Positions 1-7,861 of a DNA stretch of 64,000 nt are shown here, one piece after another. The position numbers and the translations under genes are program-made. Numbering within the stretch: the first letter of the stretch is position 1; each line of letters opens with the position of its first letter. Origin of the DNA: JBBIND01 sp037444075 (GTDB lineage Bacteria; Acidobacteriota; Terriglobia; Bryobacterales; Bryobacteraceae); the NCBI GenBank assembly GCA_037444075.1, contig JBBIND010000011.1:11107-75106 (forward strand), written 5' to 3'. Under the pieces are notes generated by a model, which saw only the letters and a list, made by a program, of their open reading frames with translations, did not search any database and was not told the origin of the DNA.

Positions 1-518
1 GGAATGCGCCCTTCGTCCTCGGGGTCATAGAACCGGTCCGTCACGTACACGAGCATGGCGGGGCTCGTCCCGATGACCCGGTAGCCGTGCGCCACGCCAG
101 CCGGGATCAGAATCTGCCATGGGCGCAAGGCCCCGACGTAAAACGTGTTGCGTTCTCCAAACGTGGGCGAATCCCGGCGCAGGTCAGCCAGTGCGACCTG
201 CAACATGCCCTGAATGGGCACCCAGAGGTCCGTCTGGTGCAAGTGGTAGTGAAACGCCTTGATGGTGCCGGGGTAGCTGAGAGAGGCGGAAACCTGCGTC
301 GAGGAGGCAGGGAATTCCGCCGAAAGCCCTGTCCCCAGCCGTGTTACTTCCAGGAAGTAGCCGCGGTCATCCGGGAACACCGCCAACGGACTAATTTTGA
401 CGCCCGCGATGAGCTTCGGGTCCGTGGCGTTTTGAATAACCCTCCCCAGACCCTTTTCGCAGGCAGGCATCTCGATCCGAGGCGCCGAGGAGGTTTGGAC
501 TGACTGCCGGTCGCTCAT
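1..518 (-). CDS. rfbC: dTDP-4-dehydrorhamnose 3,5-epimerase family protein, C-terminus cut by window edge
   Basis: Reading the minus strand from the ATG at 518 gives an open frame that runs off the left edge (172 codons visible). Segments such as KAFHYHLHQTDLWVPIQGML, GERNTFYVG and LIPAGVAHGYRV match the cupin barrel of RmlC-type epimerases; the HxH and the later PAGVAHG histidine are in the expected places. RmlC epimerises C3 and C5 of dTDP-4-keto-6-deoxyglucose in dTDP-L-rhamnose synthesis, a cytoplasmic step feeding surface polysaccharide. The start lies 5 bases after the stop of the upstream nucleotidyltransferase gene, so the two form an operon. The N-terminal extension of about 35 residues before the epimerase core is somewhat long, and a sugar-isomerase relative of RmlC remains possible. 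Confidence 0.85.
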   Translation of the reverse strand, partial: MSDRQSVQTSSAPRIEMPACEKGLGRVIQNATDPKLIAGVKISPLAVFPDDRGYFLEVTRLGTGLSAEFPASSTQVSASLSYPGTIKAFHYHLHQTDLWVPIQGMLQVALADLRRDSPTFGERNTFYVGALRPWQILIPAGVAHGYRVIGTSPAMLVYVTDRFYDPEDEGRI

Positions 519-523
519 GGGTT

Positions 524-1285
524 TCACTCGCCCACTCTGGACACCGACGCGCCGCCGGAGTCTTTCGCGGCTCTACTGTCCGCCACTAGATTGGTCGCCC
601 GCCGCAGGGAGTCAAAAGTGCCCGCATCGGTCCACCAGCCTTCCAGGTAGGAGAAGGTCATCGTCCCTTCCCGAATGTAGGCGTTGTTGACATCGGTGAT
701 CTCCAGTTCTCCCCGGCCGGAGGGCTCGAGAACCTTTACTTTCTCGAACACCGTCTCGTCGTACATGTAGAAACCCGTGACGGCGAAATCGGACTTAGGT
801 TTGGCTGGCTTTTCTTCGATGCCGATGATACGGTCACCCTGGATTTCGGCCACTCCGAACCGCTCCGCGTCGGGCACTTCCTTCAGCAGGATCTTGGCGC
901 CGCTCGGCTGTTGCCGGAAATCCTCCACTGCTTGCCGGATGCTGCCTTCGATGAGATTGTCCCCCAGTATGACGCAGATACGGTGGCCGTCGGCAAAGTG
1001 CTCGGCCAGGCTGAGGGCGTCGGCTATGCCGCCTTCCCCCTCCTGATAGGTGTAATCGAGGTGCACCAGCCCGAACTCCTTGCCATTGGCGAGCAACCTC
1101 AGAAAGTCACCGGCGTTCCGGCCGCCCGTCACGATCAGAATGTCGCGGATGCCCGCCTCCACCAGGGTCTGAATGGGGTAGTAAATCATGGGCCGGTCGT
1201 AGACCGGCAGCAAATGCTTGTTCGTGATCTTGGTCAGCGGAAACAGACGGCTTCCGGTCCCGCCGGCCAGCACTACACCTTTCAT
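524..1285 (-). CDS. rfbA: Glucose-1-phosphate thymidylyltransferase (RmlA-like nucleotidyltransferase)
   Basis: The 253-residue protein starts MKGVVLAGGTGSRLFPLT, the nucleotide-binding signature of sugar-phosphate nucleotidyltransferases, followed by KHLLPVYDRPMIYYPI, a GDNLIEG metal/nucleotide site and an EEKPAKPKSDFAVTGFYMYD segment typical of RmlA enzymes. The reaction is glucose-1-phosphate plus dTTP to dTDP-glucose. A frame continues upstream to 1306, but the ATG at 1285 is preferred because GGAGGG lies 5 bases before it and the conserved motif begins immediately. It is shorter than the usual ~290 residues of RmlA, like the short RmlA-type enzymes that lack the C-terminal allosteric region. 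It precedes the rmlC-like gene by 5 bases. The divergent cupin gene starts 46 bases away. Confidence 0.88.
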   Translation of the reverse strand: MKGVVLAGGTGSRLFPLTKITNKHLLPVYDRPMIYYPIQTLVEAGIRDILIVTGGRNAGDFLRLLANGKEFGLVHLDYTYQEGEGGIADALSLAEHFADGHRICVILGDNLIEGSIRQAVEDFRQQPSGAKILLKEVPDAERFGVAEIQGDRIIGIEEKPAKPKSDFAVTGFYMYDETVFEKVKVLEPSGRGELEITDVNNAYIREGTMTFSYLEGWWTDAGTFDSLRRATNLVADSRAAKDSGGASVSRVGE

Positions 1286-1315
1286 GGCAACCCTCCGGGC
1301 GTTCAACAGCCATGA

Positions 1316-1321
1316 TACAAT
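1316..1321 (+). promoter_or_regulatory. -10-like hexamer close to the cupin gene start
   Basis: TACAAT lies 9 bases before the ATG at 1331. No convincing -35 and no Shine-Dalgarno sequence is seen in the 45-base divergent gap. If used, the mRNA would have essentially no leader. Confidence 0.35.
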
Positions 1322-1330
1322 ACGCGCCCG

Positions 1331-1678
1331 ATGGACCTATATCGTTGGGAAGAGATCGAAATCGAAAAACTGAACCCGCTGGTCAGCCGCCAGGTAGTTC
1401 ACAGCGAACGCATGACCATTGCTCGGATCTCGCTTCGGCAAGGGGCGGTGGTCCCCGAACACAACCACGAAAACGAGCAGGTCACCATGCTCGAGAGGGG
1501 CAGGCTGCGGTTTCTGATGGGGGGCGACGAGATCTACGTCTCCGCGGGTGAGTGCCTGCGCATACCACCCAGCCTGCCGCACAGCGTGGAAGCCTTGGAG
1601 GACAGCGTAGCCTTGGATCTGTTCGCCCCCGTCAGGGAGGACTGGATCCGGGGCGACGACGCCTACCTGCGGCGCTAA
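1331..1678 (+). CDS. Small cupin-domain protein
   Basis: This 115-residue protein is a single cupin barrel. The first cupin motif is visible as PEHNHENEQVTMLERGRLRF (two His and one Glu for metal binding), and the second as GECLRIPPSLPHSVEALED (final His ligand). It has no signal peptide, so it is cytoplasmic. Stand-alone cupins of this size are metal-dependent enzymes or small-molecule sensors; the substrate cannot be told from sequence. It stands alone, divergent from the rmlA-like gene and convergent with the methyltransferase gene that ends 16 bases further on. No ribosome binding site is visible upstream. Confidence 0.8.
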   Translation: MDLYRWEEIEIEKLNPLVSRQVVHSERMTIARISLRQGAVVPEHNHENEQVTMLERGRLRFLMGGDEIYVSAGECLRIPPSLPHSVEALEDSVALDLFAPVREDWIRGDDAYLRR

Positions 1679-1694
1679 GGCTGCTAATGCCCGG

Positions 1695-3128
1695 CTAATC
1701 TGCCGGGACCAGGCGGATCATGCTGATATTGATGCTCAAAACGCGGCCGTCCGTGGGTACTTCCCAGAGCGGTGAGGCATTGATCTCGATCCGGTACTCC
1801 TCGGCCTCAGGCAGGTCTGCCTCAATCACGAACAGACCGGCGCGGTCTGGATTCCATCGCCCGACCGGCTGTCCATTGGCCAGAATTTCGACGGTCACGG
1901 CGGCGCCCTGAGCGAAACTGTTCTCGTGGACGTGCCCGCGCAGCCGCAGGCGCTGCTTCGTTGGGCTCATCCGTTTCAGCCGTGCTGCGGCGCTGGCGCC
2001 AATCCAGCGGTACTTGTTCCCGAAAACGCCTTCCAACTTGTAAAAGCCCCCCAGCAAACGGCTTTCGTGGCCAGGCTGCGTGAAATCAATGACGTCGTCC
2101 CGGTCCCCCGGGTAGAGCTCGCGGCGGTCCGATGACCGCAGCAAATTAAAGACTCCGCCTTCGTTCGGCGCCCTGTAGCCGCATTCCGTGCAGACGAGCG
2201 TATCGGCTGCGTCGCGCAGCAAATCCCCCGTGCAGTCGGGGCAGCGCAGCAGTTGCTCGAACTGCGCCAGGGACGCTGGTTCCGTGGCGTTCGGTCGCCC
2301 TGCTTTGCGGCAGGCTGCCGCCAGGGTTCCCCCTAGCAGGCGCGCTGCGCGCCACTCGGAGCGGTGCGGGTCAAGAGCGACCGCCAGGCGCTTGACGATG
2401 CGCTCCCCCCAGCCCCTCTCAGGCACGAAAACCTCACACTCGCAGGACTCAAAGTGCTTTCGAATCAATCCGTTCCAATCCTTGAGCCCCATCGTGTGGT
2501 TCTGCCGGATGCCGAAGCTCTCCTCCTGTTGAGCTCCGATGACGTCCCTGACCAGATAGCCCAGCAGCCCCCAATCGTAGAGCTTCCGCTCCCAGGGCTT
2601 CATGGTCCGGTAATAGAGACACCGGTAGAGCCTGAGGGTGAGGAGGCGCTTGAGCGGCTCCTCGGCGAACAGGAACACGCCGCCAGGAGCCAAAACGCGC
2701 TTCACTTCGACAAACACCTGCTCGATGTCCATGAATTGGCTGAGCACCTGAAATGCAGCCACCATGCGCAGGGCGCCGTCCTTGAACGGCAGGTTGAGGG
2801 CGTCGCCCGCCACGCGTACCGGCGCCCGGCTCAGTCCCCACAAATGCTGCAACGCCATGCCATGCCGCAAGGCGTCGGCTGAGATATCCAGAGCGAAGCC
2901 CTCCGCGCCAAACTCGTTGGCGAACATGTAGCTGGTATGACCGGCGTTGGCCCCGATTTCGAGAAAAGGCGTCAGTGAACCGACAAAATCCAGGTGTTTG
3001 CGCAGGAACAGGCCCCGGCGGTTGTTTTCTTCGGCGTAGACTGCCAGCGCGCGGTCGGGTTCTCCCAGCGAGGCGAAGTTGTGGAACTCCACCTGCGCGC
3101 GTTTCACTGAAATGGTTTGCGCTTCCAT
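1695..3128 (-). CDS. Three-domain SAM-dependent methyltransferase with zinc ribbon and C-terminal beta domain
   Basis: A 477-residue protein with three parts. Residues ~45-160 form a class I methyltransferase: motif I is FLEIGANAGHTS, followed by an acidic strand end (ALDIS), GDALNLPF and the VLAPGGVFLFAEEP strand. Around residues 300-335 is a Trm112-like zinc ribbon (CPDC ... CTEC, then GGVFNLL). The C-terminal ~100 residues are beta-rich (VEILANGQPVGRW, INISMIRLVP) and resemble the sandwich domains attached to polysaccharide-modifying enzymes. The frame is open upstream to 3173, but MEAQTISVKR at 3128 is the more natural start. It follows the lipoprotein gene by 11 bases and probably shares its transcript. 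Given the nearby dTDP-rhamnose genes, methylation of a surface glycan or its precursor is plausible, but the substrate is unknown. Confidence 0.7.
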   Translation of the reverse strand: MEAQTISVKRAQVEFHNFASLGEPDRALAVYAEENNRRGLFLRKHLDFVGSLTPFLEIGANAGHTSYMFANEFGAEGFALDISADALRHGMALQHLWGLSRAPVRVAGDALNLPFKDGALRMVAAFQVLSQFMDIEQVFVEVKRVLAPGGVFLFAEEPLKRLLTLRLYRCLYYRTMKPWERKLYDWGLLGYLVRDVIGAQQEESFGIRQNHTMGLKDWNGLIRKHFESCECEVFVPERGWGERIVKRLAVALDPHRSEWRAARLLGGTLAAACRKAGRPNATEPASLAQFEQLLRCPDCTGDLLRDAADTLVCTECGYRAPNEGGVFNLLRSSDRRELYPGDRDDVIDFTQPGHESRLLGGFYKLEGVFGNKYRWIGASAAARLKRMSPTKQRLRLRGHVHENSFAQGAAVTVEILANGQPVGRWNPDRAGLFVIEADLPEAEEYRIEINASPLWEVPTDGRVLSINISMIRLVPAD

Positions 3129-3139
3129 GAAGCGGCTAC

Positions 3140-3658
3140 CTACCTCTCGGCAAGTTCCGATGGAGAGAACCACTGCCCCCGGATCATGATCTTTTCCACT
3201 TTGGCCAGGTTGCGGGAGTTCTGGAGAGGGTCGGCTGACAGCAGTAGCAGGTTGGCGAACTTGCCAGCTTCAATCGTACCGGTTTCACCTTCGACGTTCA
3301 ACCGGACCGCGGCCTCGCGCGTGGCAGCCACAATTACTTCGTGCGCCTCACCGGGTGGCAGCGCATCGGCCTGAGGCAGAACGGGTTGGCCTGTGCTGTC
3401 CAGGAACGCGGGAACGATGAACATGCCGCGTGTGTCCATCTTCTCCGAGCCCGCCGGAACAGGCGTGCGCTGCTGATCCCCCACCGCTCGAATGCGGGAA
3501 CCCGCAATCACCACCACCGACGGACGCACAGGCGGCCGGCCCGTGCCGTCGATGAGTTCGGCTCCAATCAGCACCTGGATTGGGGGCCGCCCGCTGCTCC
3601 CACAACCGGATAACAGCAACGTTACACCCGCCAAGAACAGCAGTTGCTTTCGCATCAT
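3140..3658 (-). CDS. Lipoprotein made of the flanking parts of an amidohydrolase, catalytic barrel missing
   Basis: The 172-residue product begins MMRKQLLFLAGVTLLLSGCG, a lipoprotein signal with LSGC lipobox. It then has the N-terminal beta segment of imidazolonepropionase/dipeptidase-type amidohydrolases (LIGAELIDGTGRPPV, RGMFIVPAFLD), and jumps to the C-terminal segment (EAAVRLNVEGETGTIEAGKF, ANLLLLSADPL, then NLAKVEKIMIRGQW). The family normally has about 250 residues between these, with the metal-binding HxH directly after 'GLID'; here the text reads LDSTGQ and no His cluster follows. The ATG at 3658 overlaps the TGA of the HAD gene (ATGA), indicating translational coupling. It may be an expressed remnant or a decaying gene; enzyme activity as an amidohydrolase is not expected. 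Confidence 0.65.
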   Translation of the reverse strand: MMRKQLLFLAGVTLLLSGCGSSGRPPIQVLIGAELIDGTGRPPVRPSVVVIAGSRIRAVGDQQRTPVPAGSEKMDTRGMFIVPAFLDSTGQPVLPQADALPPGEAHEVIVAATREAAVRLNVEGETGTIEAGKFANLLLLSADPLQNSRNLAKVEKIMIRGQWFSPSELAER

Positions 3659-4353
3659 CCCGTTAGCATCTCCCAGTTTAGCTGGCGCAAGTCCTCCACC
3701 AGCACATCGGGCTGATGGGAGGCCAACTCCCCGAGCGAAGAAAGCCCCGTTCCCACCGCGATGGAGCGCGCGCCGTTGGCCTTGGCCGCCAGTATGTCGT
3801 TCGGGTGATCGCCGACCAAACAAACCCGGCTTTGGCGGCTGATCCACCCCTCCCGGCGAGCCTGCCTCAGCGCCAGCCTGAGCAAACCCGCGCGATGCGC
3901 TCCCTGTTCGGAAAAAGCGCCAAAACGAAAGTACTTCCGCAGACCGGCGTTCTCCATCTTCTTCCAGCCGATTTGGGAAAGATTGCCGGTCACCAGCCCC
4001 GTCGAGAATCCCGTTCGATTCAGACGAGCCAGCAGGGGGCGGACGCCGGGGCAGACCTTCCTGCGCAAGTCCGGACAGGTTTGGAGGTAAAGACTTTGCG
4101 CCCGCTCTACAATCTCCGGCATCAGGCGGCGGATGGACGCGATGGAAGCTCCGGCGTGACGCATCATCAGCGTGATGATGTCCCTGTCGAGCATGCCCTG
4201 AACGGGGATGTGGTCCATGGCCACCCCCAAACCGGAGACAAGGCGTACTGCTTCGATCAGCGCCATACGGTGATGGGGACCCGCCCGGCGCAAGAGCGTC
4301 CCATCAATGTCGAACAGCACCAGTCCGGAGGCAGGGGTTTTGCCAGACGCCAT
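3655..4353 (-). CDS. HAD-family hydrolase, phosphoglycolate-phosphatase-like
   Basis: The 232-residue protein carries the HAD motif I LVLFDIDGTLL (nucleophile Asp15 and Asp17), motif II in FSTGLVTGNLS, a conserved lysine in the IGWKKMENAGL region, and motif III VGDHPNDILAAKANGA. The helical cap after motif I (residues ~25-95) is the C1 type of the Gph/beta-phosphoglucomutase branch. The likely role is phosphatase on a small metabolite, in the cytoplasm; substrate unknown. It is the first gene of a run continuing through the lipoprotein and the methyltransferase, with a 4-base overlap to the former. TATAGT on the minus strand at 4365-4370 may be its -10 element. Its 5' end lies directly beside a macrodomain remnant on the other strand. 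Confidence 0.82.
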   Translation of the reverse strand: MASGKTPASGLVLFDIDGTLLRRAGPHHRMALIEAVRLVSGLGVAMDHIPVQGMLDRDIITLMMRHAGASIASIRRLMPEIVERAQSLYLQTCPDLRRKVCPGVRPLLARLNRTGFSTGLVTGNLSQIGWKKMENAGLRKYFRFGAFSEQGAHRAGLLRLALRQARREGWISRQSRVCLVGDHPNDILAAKANGARSIAVGTGLSSLGELASHQPDVLVEDLRQLNWEMLTG

Positions 4354-4439
4354 ATTCTACATCCACTATACCGGGCCGATCCGCTCCCGGCACGGGGCGC
4401 GTGCCGTGGAACAATGGGGGCGGAGGGCGCCATGTTTGA

Positions 4440-4637
4440 AACTTCTTTGCCATCAGCGCGGGCGCCTACGGTTACCCGGTGAAAGAGGCGGCTCGTGTGG
4501 CGCTCCGTGCCGTCATCGGTCACCTCGCGGGCGCGAAGCCGGCCATCAAGGAAGTCAGCTTTGTGCTGTTTGATGAAGACCCATACCTCGCGTATTCAGA
4601 GGCGCTTACGGAGATCGGCGGGCAAACGGTAGAATAG
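4440..4637 (+). pseudogene. C-terminal remnant of a macrodomain (ADP-ribose-binding) protein
   Basis: The frame ending at the TAG at 4635-4637 reads NFFAISAGAYGYPVKEAA, then RVALRAV, KPAIKEVSFVLFDED and YSEAL. This is the well-known C-terminal third of macrodomain proteins (FPAIS-TG-YGYP ... I-V-FVLFD ... Y-EAL). In the same frame there is a TGA immediately before it at 4437-4439, and the N-terminal two thirds with the GDIT and NAAN motifs are absent. The space where they should be is occupied by the start region of the divergent HAD gene. The protein is therefore broken. Family identity is by recognition of the motif; nothing suggests expression. Confidence 0.7.
4630..4635 (+). promoter_or_regulatory. 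-10-like hexamer before the 4645 gene
   Basis: TAGAAT lies 9 bases before the ATG at 4645, overlapping the last codons of the macrodomain remnant. No Shine-Dalgarno sequence precedes the gene. Confidence 0.3.
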
Positions 4638-4644
4638 TGGCTGA

Positions 4645-5148
4645 ATGCAGGTTGTTCAGGCAGGCAAGCATAAGTACCTATTGCTCGAGTTGGATTCCGA
4701 AATCGTCTCCAACATAGCCCGGCAGGCGGGGTTCGAGATCAGCTTACAGGACAGAAAACGTTGCATTGAGGTTGATATTTCCGCGCCCAACCGCCAGGCT
4801 CCCCTGCTTCTGTTTGATGCTGCCGATCCCGGCAACCTGGGGTGGTTCAGCCGCTGCCAGTTTTACGTGGACGGGGCCTCGGGCTCCGTGCTGCAAACGC
4901 CCATCTCGCTGGCGAACCGTACGGACCGCTCCGGGAAGGTCCTGCCGAATCGTCTGCGCCTGCGCATCGCCAAGGAACTGCCGGCCGACTTTCGGCTGCC
5001 GGGGAAACAACCGGTCACCGAGCAGGTCATCTACGCGGTCTATTTCAACCTGCTGAATGCGCTGATGAATGCCGGAGTGGGCATTTGCGGGGGCCGGACG
5101 GTGCGTCCGTTGGCTGGGCGCTCGGAAGGGTTGGGGCCGCGCAACTAA
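4645..5148 (+). CDS. Hypothetical protein
   Basis: A 167-residue protein that I do not recognise. It has no signal peptide or clear membrane segment; the C-terminal third has a hydrophobic helix (YAVYFNLLNALMNAGVGIC). The first part alternates hydrophobic and charged residues as in a small alpha/beta domain. It stands alone between the macrodomain remnant and the convergent SGNH gene that ends 28 bases later. Coding nature is supported by length, by consistent GC-rich third positions and by a start immediately after a promoter-like TAGAAT. Function unknown. Confidence 0.6.
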   Translation: MQVVQAGKHKYLLLELDSEIVSNIARQAGFEISLQDRKRCIEVDISAPNRQAPLLLFDAADPGNLGWFSRCQFYVDGASGSVLQTPISLANRTDRSGKVLPNRLRLRIAKELPADFRLPGKQPVTEQVIYAVYFNLLNALMNAGVGICGGRTVRPLAGRSEGLGPRN

Positions 5149-5175
5149 GCCCCGGCGGTAGCGCCCGTGGCAGGG

Positions 5176-6432
5176 TCACTCGTCACTTACCGTTGACGGA
5201 ACTCCCGCGTAGTCTTCTAGATAGGGCTTCAAGTCGAGGGGAGCGGCAGCTGCGGGTACGCGGTCCGGAAAGGCCTTCCGCAGTTCCTCCAGCAGTAGAT
5301 TAGCCATCAACGCGCTGCCCAACGCGTTCGGGTGGACGCGGTCAGCGAAGACATCCTCCTTATGCAGCAGCCACACGCGCCCACCGTGGCTCACTGGCAG
5401 GCCTTCATCCAGACTTCCGATGAGACTGTCCACGTCGACCAGCATCAGGTTGGGGAACTCACGCACCAGGCTTGCCAGATACTCGTTCACGTGCTCATGG
5501 CGGAGCAGGACCAGCCGGGGAACGTTGCCCACTACGACCACGGCGCCGGTGCGGTGCAGCCGGTCGATGTACCGGCGCAAATACTGCTTCTTGGCCTCCG
5601 TCAGGAAGAGCGACATCTTGAAGTCGTGGTAGAAGAGGTCCAGCGCAACGATGAGGGTGGGCCGCATGCGCTCTAGTGCCCCCAGCTGGGGAACCAGCTT
5701 GTTGCTGGCCGCTCCGCCCCGGGCGAAGACCCGCAACATCCCGTCGCGGACACCCATGTGCCGCGCCAGCAAGCGCCCCGGCGAGGGCGCTTTTTCCTCC
5801 GCGGAGACGCTGGCCCCCAGAATAGCCACTCGACCGAACAACGTGTGCGCCGCGGAAGCCTGGAGAATTTCCGAGCAGGCAACCGCGCTCACTCCGGTGG
5901 TAGCTACAGTTCGCAGGTAGGCTTGCAGCCGCCTGTCATGGGCAATCCGGTGATGCTGACGGTAGAACAGCGGCTGGAGAGGATTCCAACTCCAGCCCCA
6001 ATGGTCTGTCTGCGGCGTGATGCGGTAGCTTCCCAAAACTTCAGTGCTGGCGCCTTTCGCGACAGCCAGGCGGCTCTTTCCGCGCAACGGGAAGCCCCGT
6101 AAAACACCGGTTCGCTGATAAACATTGAGCGCGTAGCGGACGTTGGAGGGCACACGGGGGTTGCGCCAGCCGACCGCGTCGATGTAGACCGCCAGGGAGA
6201 CGTCAAGATTCTCCTTCTCCAACCTGCGGGCGAACTTGGAAACTGATCCCGCGCCCCAGCTATGCCCAGAGGAGGGTTCACTGGCCAGGGCTTCCTGGAC
6301 GGCTCTGGAAAGAAAGGCCCCCCACTCACGATGGACGGCATCCGAGGCGTCGGCGCGTGCGGGGGAGGCGCCCGGCAGGAAAACCAAAACGGCCAAGGCA
6401 ATCAAAAAGCCATTGCCTGCTACACGAGACAT
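5176..6432 (-). CDS. Secreted SGNH/GDSL-type hydrolase-like protein
   Basis: A 418-residue protein with a Sec signal (hydrophobic stretch 8-20, cleavage after ARA at about 27). The C-terminal half resembles SGNH hydrolases: block I is AILGASVS (residues 203-210, candidate nucleophile Ser208), a DLFYHDF strand follows near 265-271, GNVPR near 302-306 could be the oxyanion block, and block V is ADRVHPN (Asp364, His367). The N-terminal ~190 residues match nothing I recognise. Secreted SGNH proteins often deacylate or acylate polysaccharides, and the neighbour 28 bases upstream is phosphomannomutase, so a role in exopolysaccharide modification is a reasonable inference. Whether it is an active hydrolase cannot be decided from the sequence. 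Confidence 0.6.
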   Translation of the reverse strand: MSRVAGNGFLIALAVLVFLPGASPARADASDAVHREWGAFLSRAVQEALASEPSSGHSWGAGSVSKFARRLEKENLDVSLAVYIDAVGWRNPRVPSNVRYALNVYQRTGVLRGFPLRGKSRLAVAKGASTEVLGSYRITPQTDHWGWSWNPLQPLFYRQHHRIAHDRRLQAYLRTVATTGVSAVACSEILQASAAHTLFGRVAILGASVSAEEKAPSPGRLLARHMGVRDGMLRVFARGGAASNKLVPQLGALERMRPTLIVALDLFYHDFKMSLFLTEAKKQYLRRYIDRLHRTGAVVVVGNVPRLVLLRHEHVNEYLASLVREFPNLMLVDVDSLIGSLDEGLPVSHGGRVWLLHKEDVFADRVHPNALGSALMANLLLEELRKAFPDRVPAAAAPLDLKPYLEDYAGVPSTVSDE

Positions 6433-6460
6433 CTGTTACCAGCCTACCGAAAACGCCGGC

Positions 6461-7840
6461 TCAGGACCGGCCTGGGCTTGAATGTTCGACGGATCGCCTG
6501 GCGTCGGCAACCGCTTTTTCCACTATGCCGCGATACTGCTCAAGGCTCTGCGCGTCCCTGGCTTCGAAACGCATCACCAGCACCGGTTGCGTGTTAGACG
6601 CGCGCACCAAGCCCCAGCCCGCTTCGAACCGGACCCGCGCGCCGTCGATGTCGATGATGTCATACTGCTGGCGCAGTTTTTCGGCCACTTCCGCGACGAC
6701 ACGGAACTTGATCTCGTCCGGGCAATCCACGCGGATTTCGGGAGTCGATACCATCACCGGCAAGCCCTCTGTCTGGGCAGAGAGCGGCTTGCCCGAACGG
6801 GCCACGATTTCGAGCAGACGGCAGGCCGCGTACAGAGCGTCGTCGTAGCCGTAGTAGCGGTCCGCAAAGAAGATATGCCCGCTCATCTCGCCGGCCAACT
6901 CCGCCTTCTCCTCCTTCATCTTGGCCTTGATGAGTGAATGCCCGGTGCGGTACATGATGGCGTTCGCGCCCAACCGCTTCAGTTCATCGTAGACAACCTG
7001 CGAACACTTCACCTCGCCGATGAACGTGGAGGCGGGCTTACGGCTGAGGATTTCCCGCGCGTAGATCAGCAGCAGGTAATCACCCCACACAACGTGCCCT
7101 GTTTCGTCCACGGCGCCGATGCGGTCCCCGTCCCCGTCGAAGGCTATCCCCAATTCGGCCTTGTGCTCGCGCACAGCTTCCTGGAGATGTTTCAGGTTCT
7201 TCTCTACGGTGGGGTCCGGGTGGTGGTTGGGGAACCGGTCATCCATGTCGAAGAACAGTTCCACAGCATCGCAATTGAGGCGCTCAATCAACCGGTGCAT
7301 GAGCGGTCCGGCGGTGCCGTTGCCCGCGTCGAAGACCACTTTCACCCGGCGGTCCCAATCGAACTGCGAGGCAATGTCGCTGACGTAGGCGCTCTCCACT
7401 TCGACGGTTCTCTCCGAGCCCTCTCCGCGCAGCAAGTCCCCGGTCTCAATGAGCCGGCGCAGTTCCTGAATCTGGGATCCGTGCAGGGTGCCAGGGCCGC
7501 AAACGACTTTGAAGCCGTTATATTCCGAAGGATTATGGCTGCCCGTGATCATCACCGCGCCGTCGGCGCCCAGTTGCTTGACCGAGTAGTACAGCAGCGG
7601 AGTGGGATTCACGCCGACGTCGGACACATCGCAGCCGCTTTCGACCAACCCCTTGATGAGCGCATTGCGCAGGCGCAGAGAACTCGACCGGCAGTCACGG
7701 CCGACGTTTACCTTGCGCCCGCTCTGTCTCTGAAGATAGGTGCCGATGGCCCGCCCCAGCAGGACCACACCGTCGTCGGGCAGGTCTCTGTCAGCGATGC
7801 CCCGAATGTCATACTCACGGAAGATTGTGGCCTTGAGCAT
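6461..7840 (-). CDS. Phosphomannomutase/phosphoglucomutase
   Basis: The 459-residue protein has the full alpha-D-phosphohexomutase layout: FREYDIRGIA at the N-terminus, the phosphoserine loop MITGSHNPSEYNGFK (Ser101), the metal loop AFDGDGDRIGAVD, the sugar-binding GEMSGHIFF, and the C-terminal phosphate-binding RASNTQPVLVMRFEA. Enzymes of the AlgC/ManB type interconvert mannose- or glucose-6-phosphate with the 1-phosphates, supplying GDP-mannose and dTDP-glucose pathways. It is cytoplasmic and lies 28 bases upstream of the secreted SGNH gene in the same direction. Length is normal for the family, and all catalytic loops are intact. Confidence 0.93.
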   Translation of the reverse strand: MLKATIFREYDIRGIADRDLPDDGVVLLGRAIGTYLQRQSGRKVNVGRDCRSSSLRLRNALIKGLVESGCDVSDVGVNPTPLLYYSVKQLGADGAVMITGSHNPSEYNGFKVVCGPGTLHGSQIQELRRLIETGDLLRGEGSERTVEVESAYVSDIASQFDWDRRVKVVFDAGNGTAGPLMHRLIERLNCDAVELFFDMDDRFPNHHPDPTVEKNLKHLQEAVREHKAELGIAFDGDGDRIGAVDETGHVVWGDYLLLIYAREILSRKPASTFIGEVKCSQVVYDELKRLGANAIMYRTGHSLIKAKMKEEKAELAGEMSGHIFFADRYYGYDDALYAACRLLEIVARSGKPLSAQTEGLPVMVSTPEIRVDCPDEIKFRVVAEVAEKLRQQYDIIDIDGARVRFEAGWGLVRASNTQPVLVMRFEARDAQSLEQYRGIVEKAVADARRSVEHSSPGRS

Positions 7841-7861
7841 ATCCGTAAGTTAGCAGGCATG

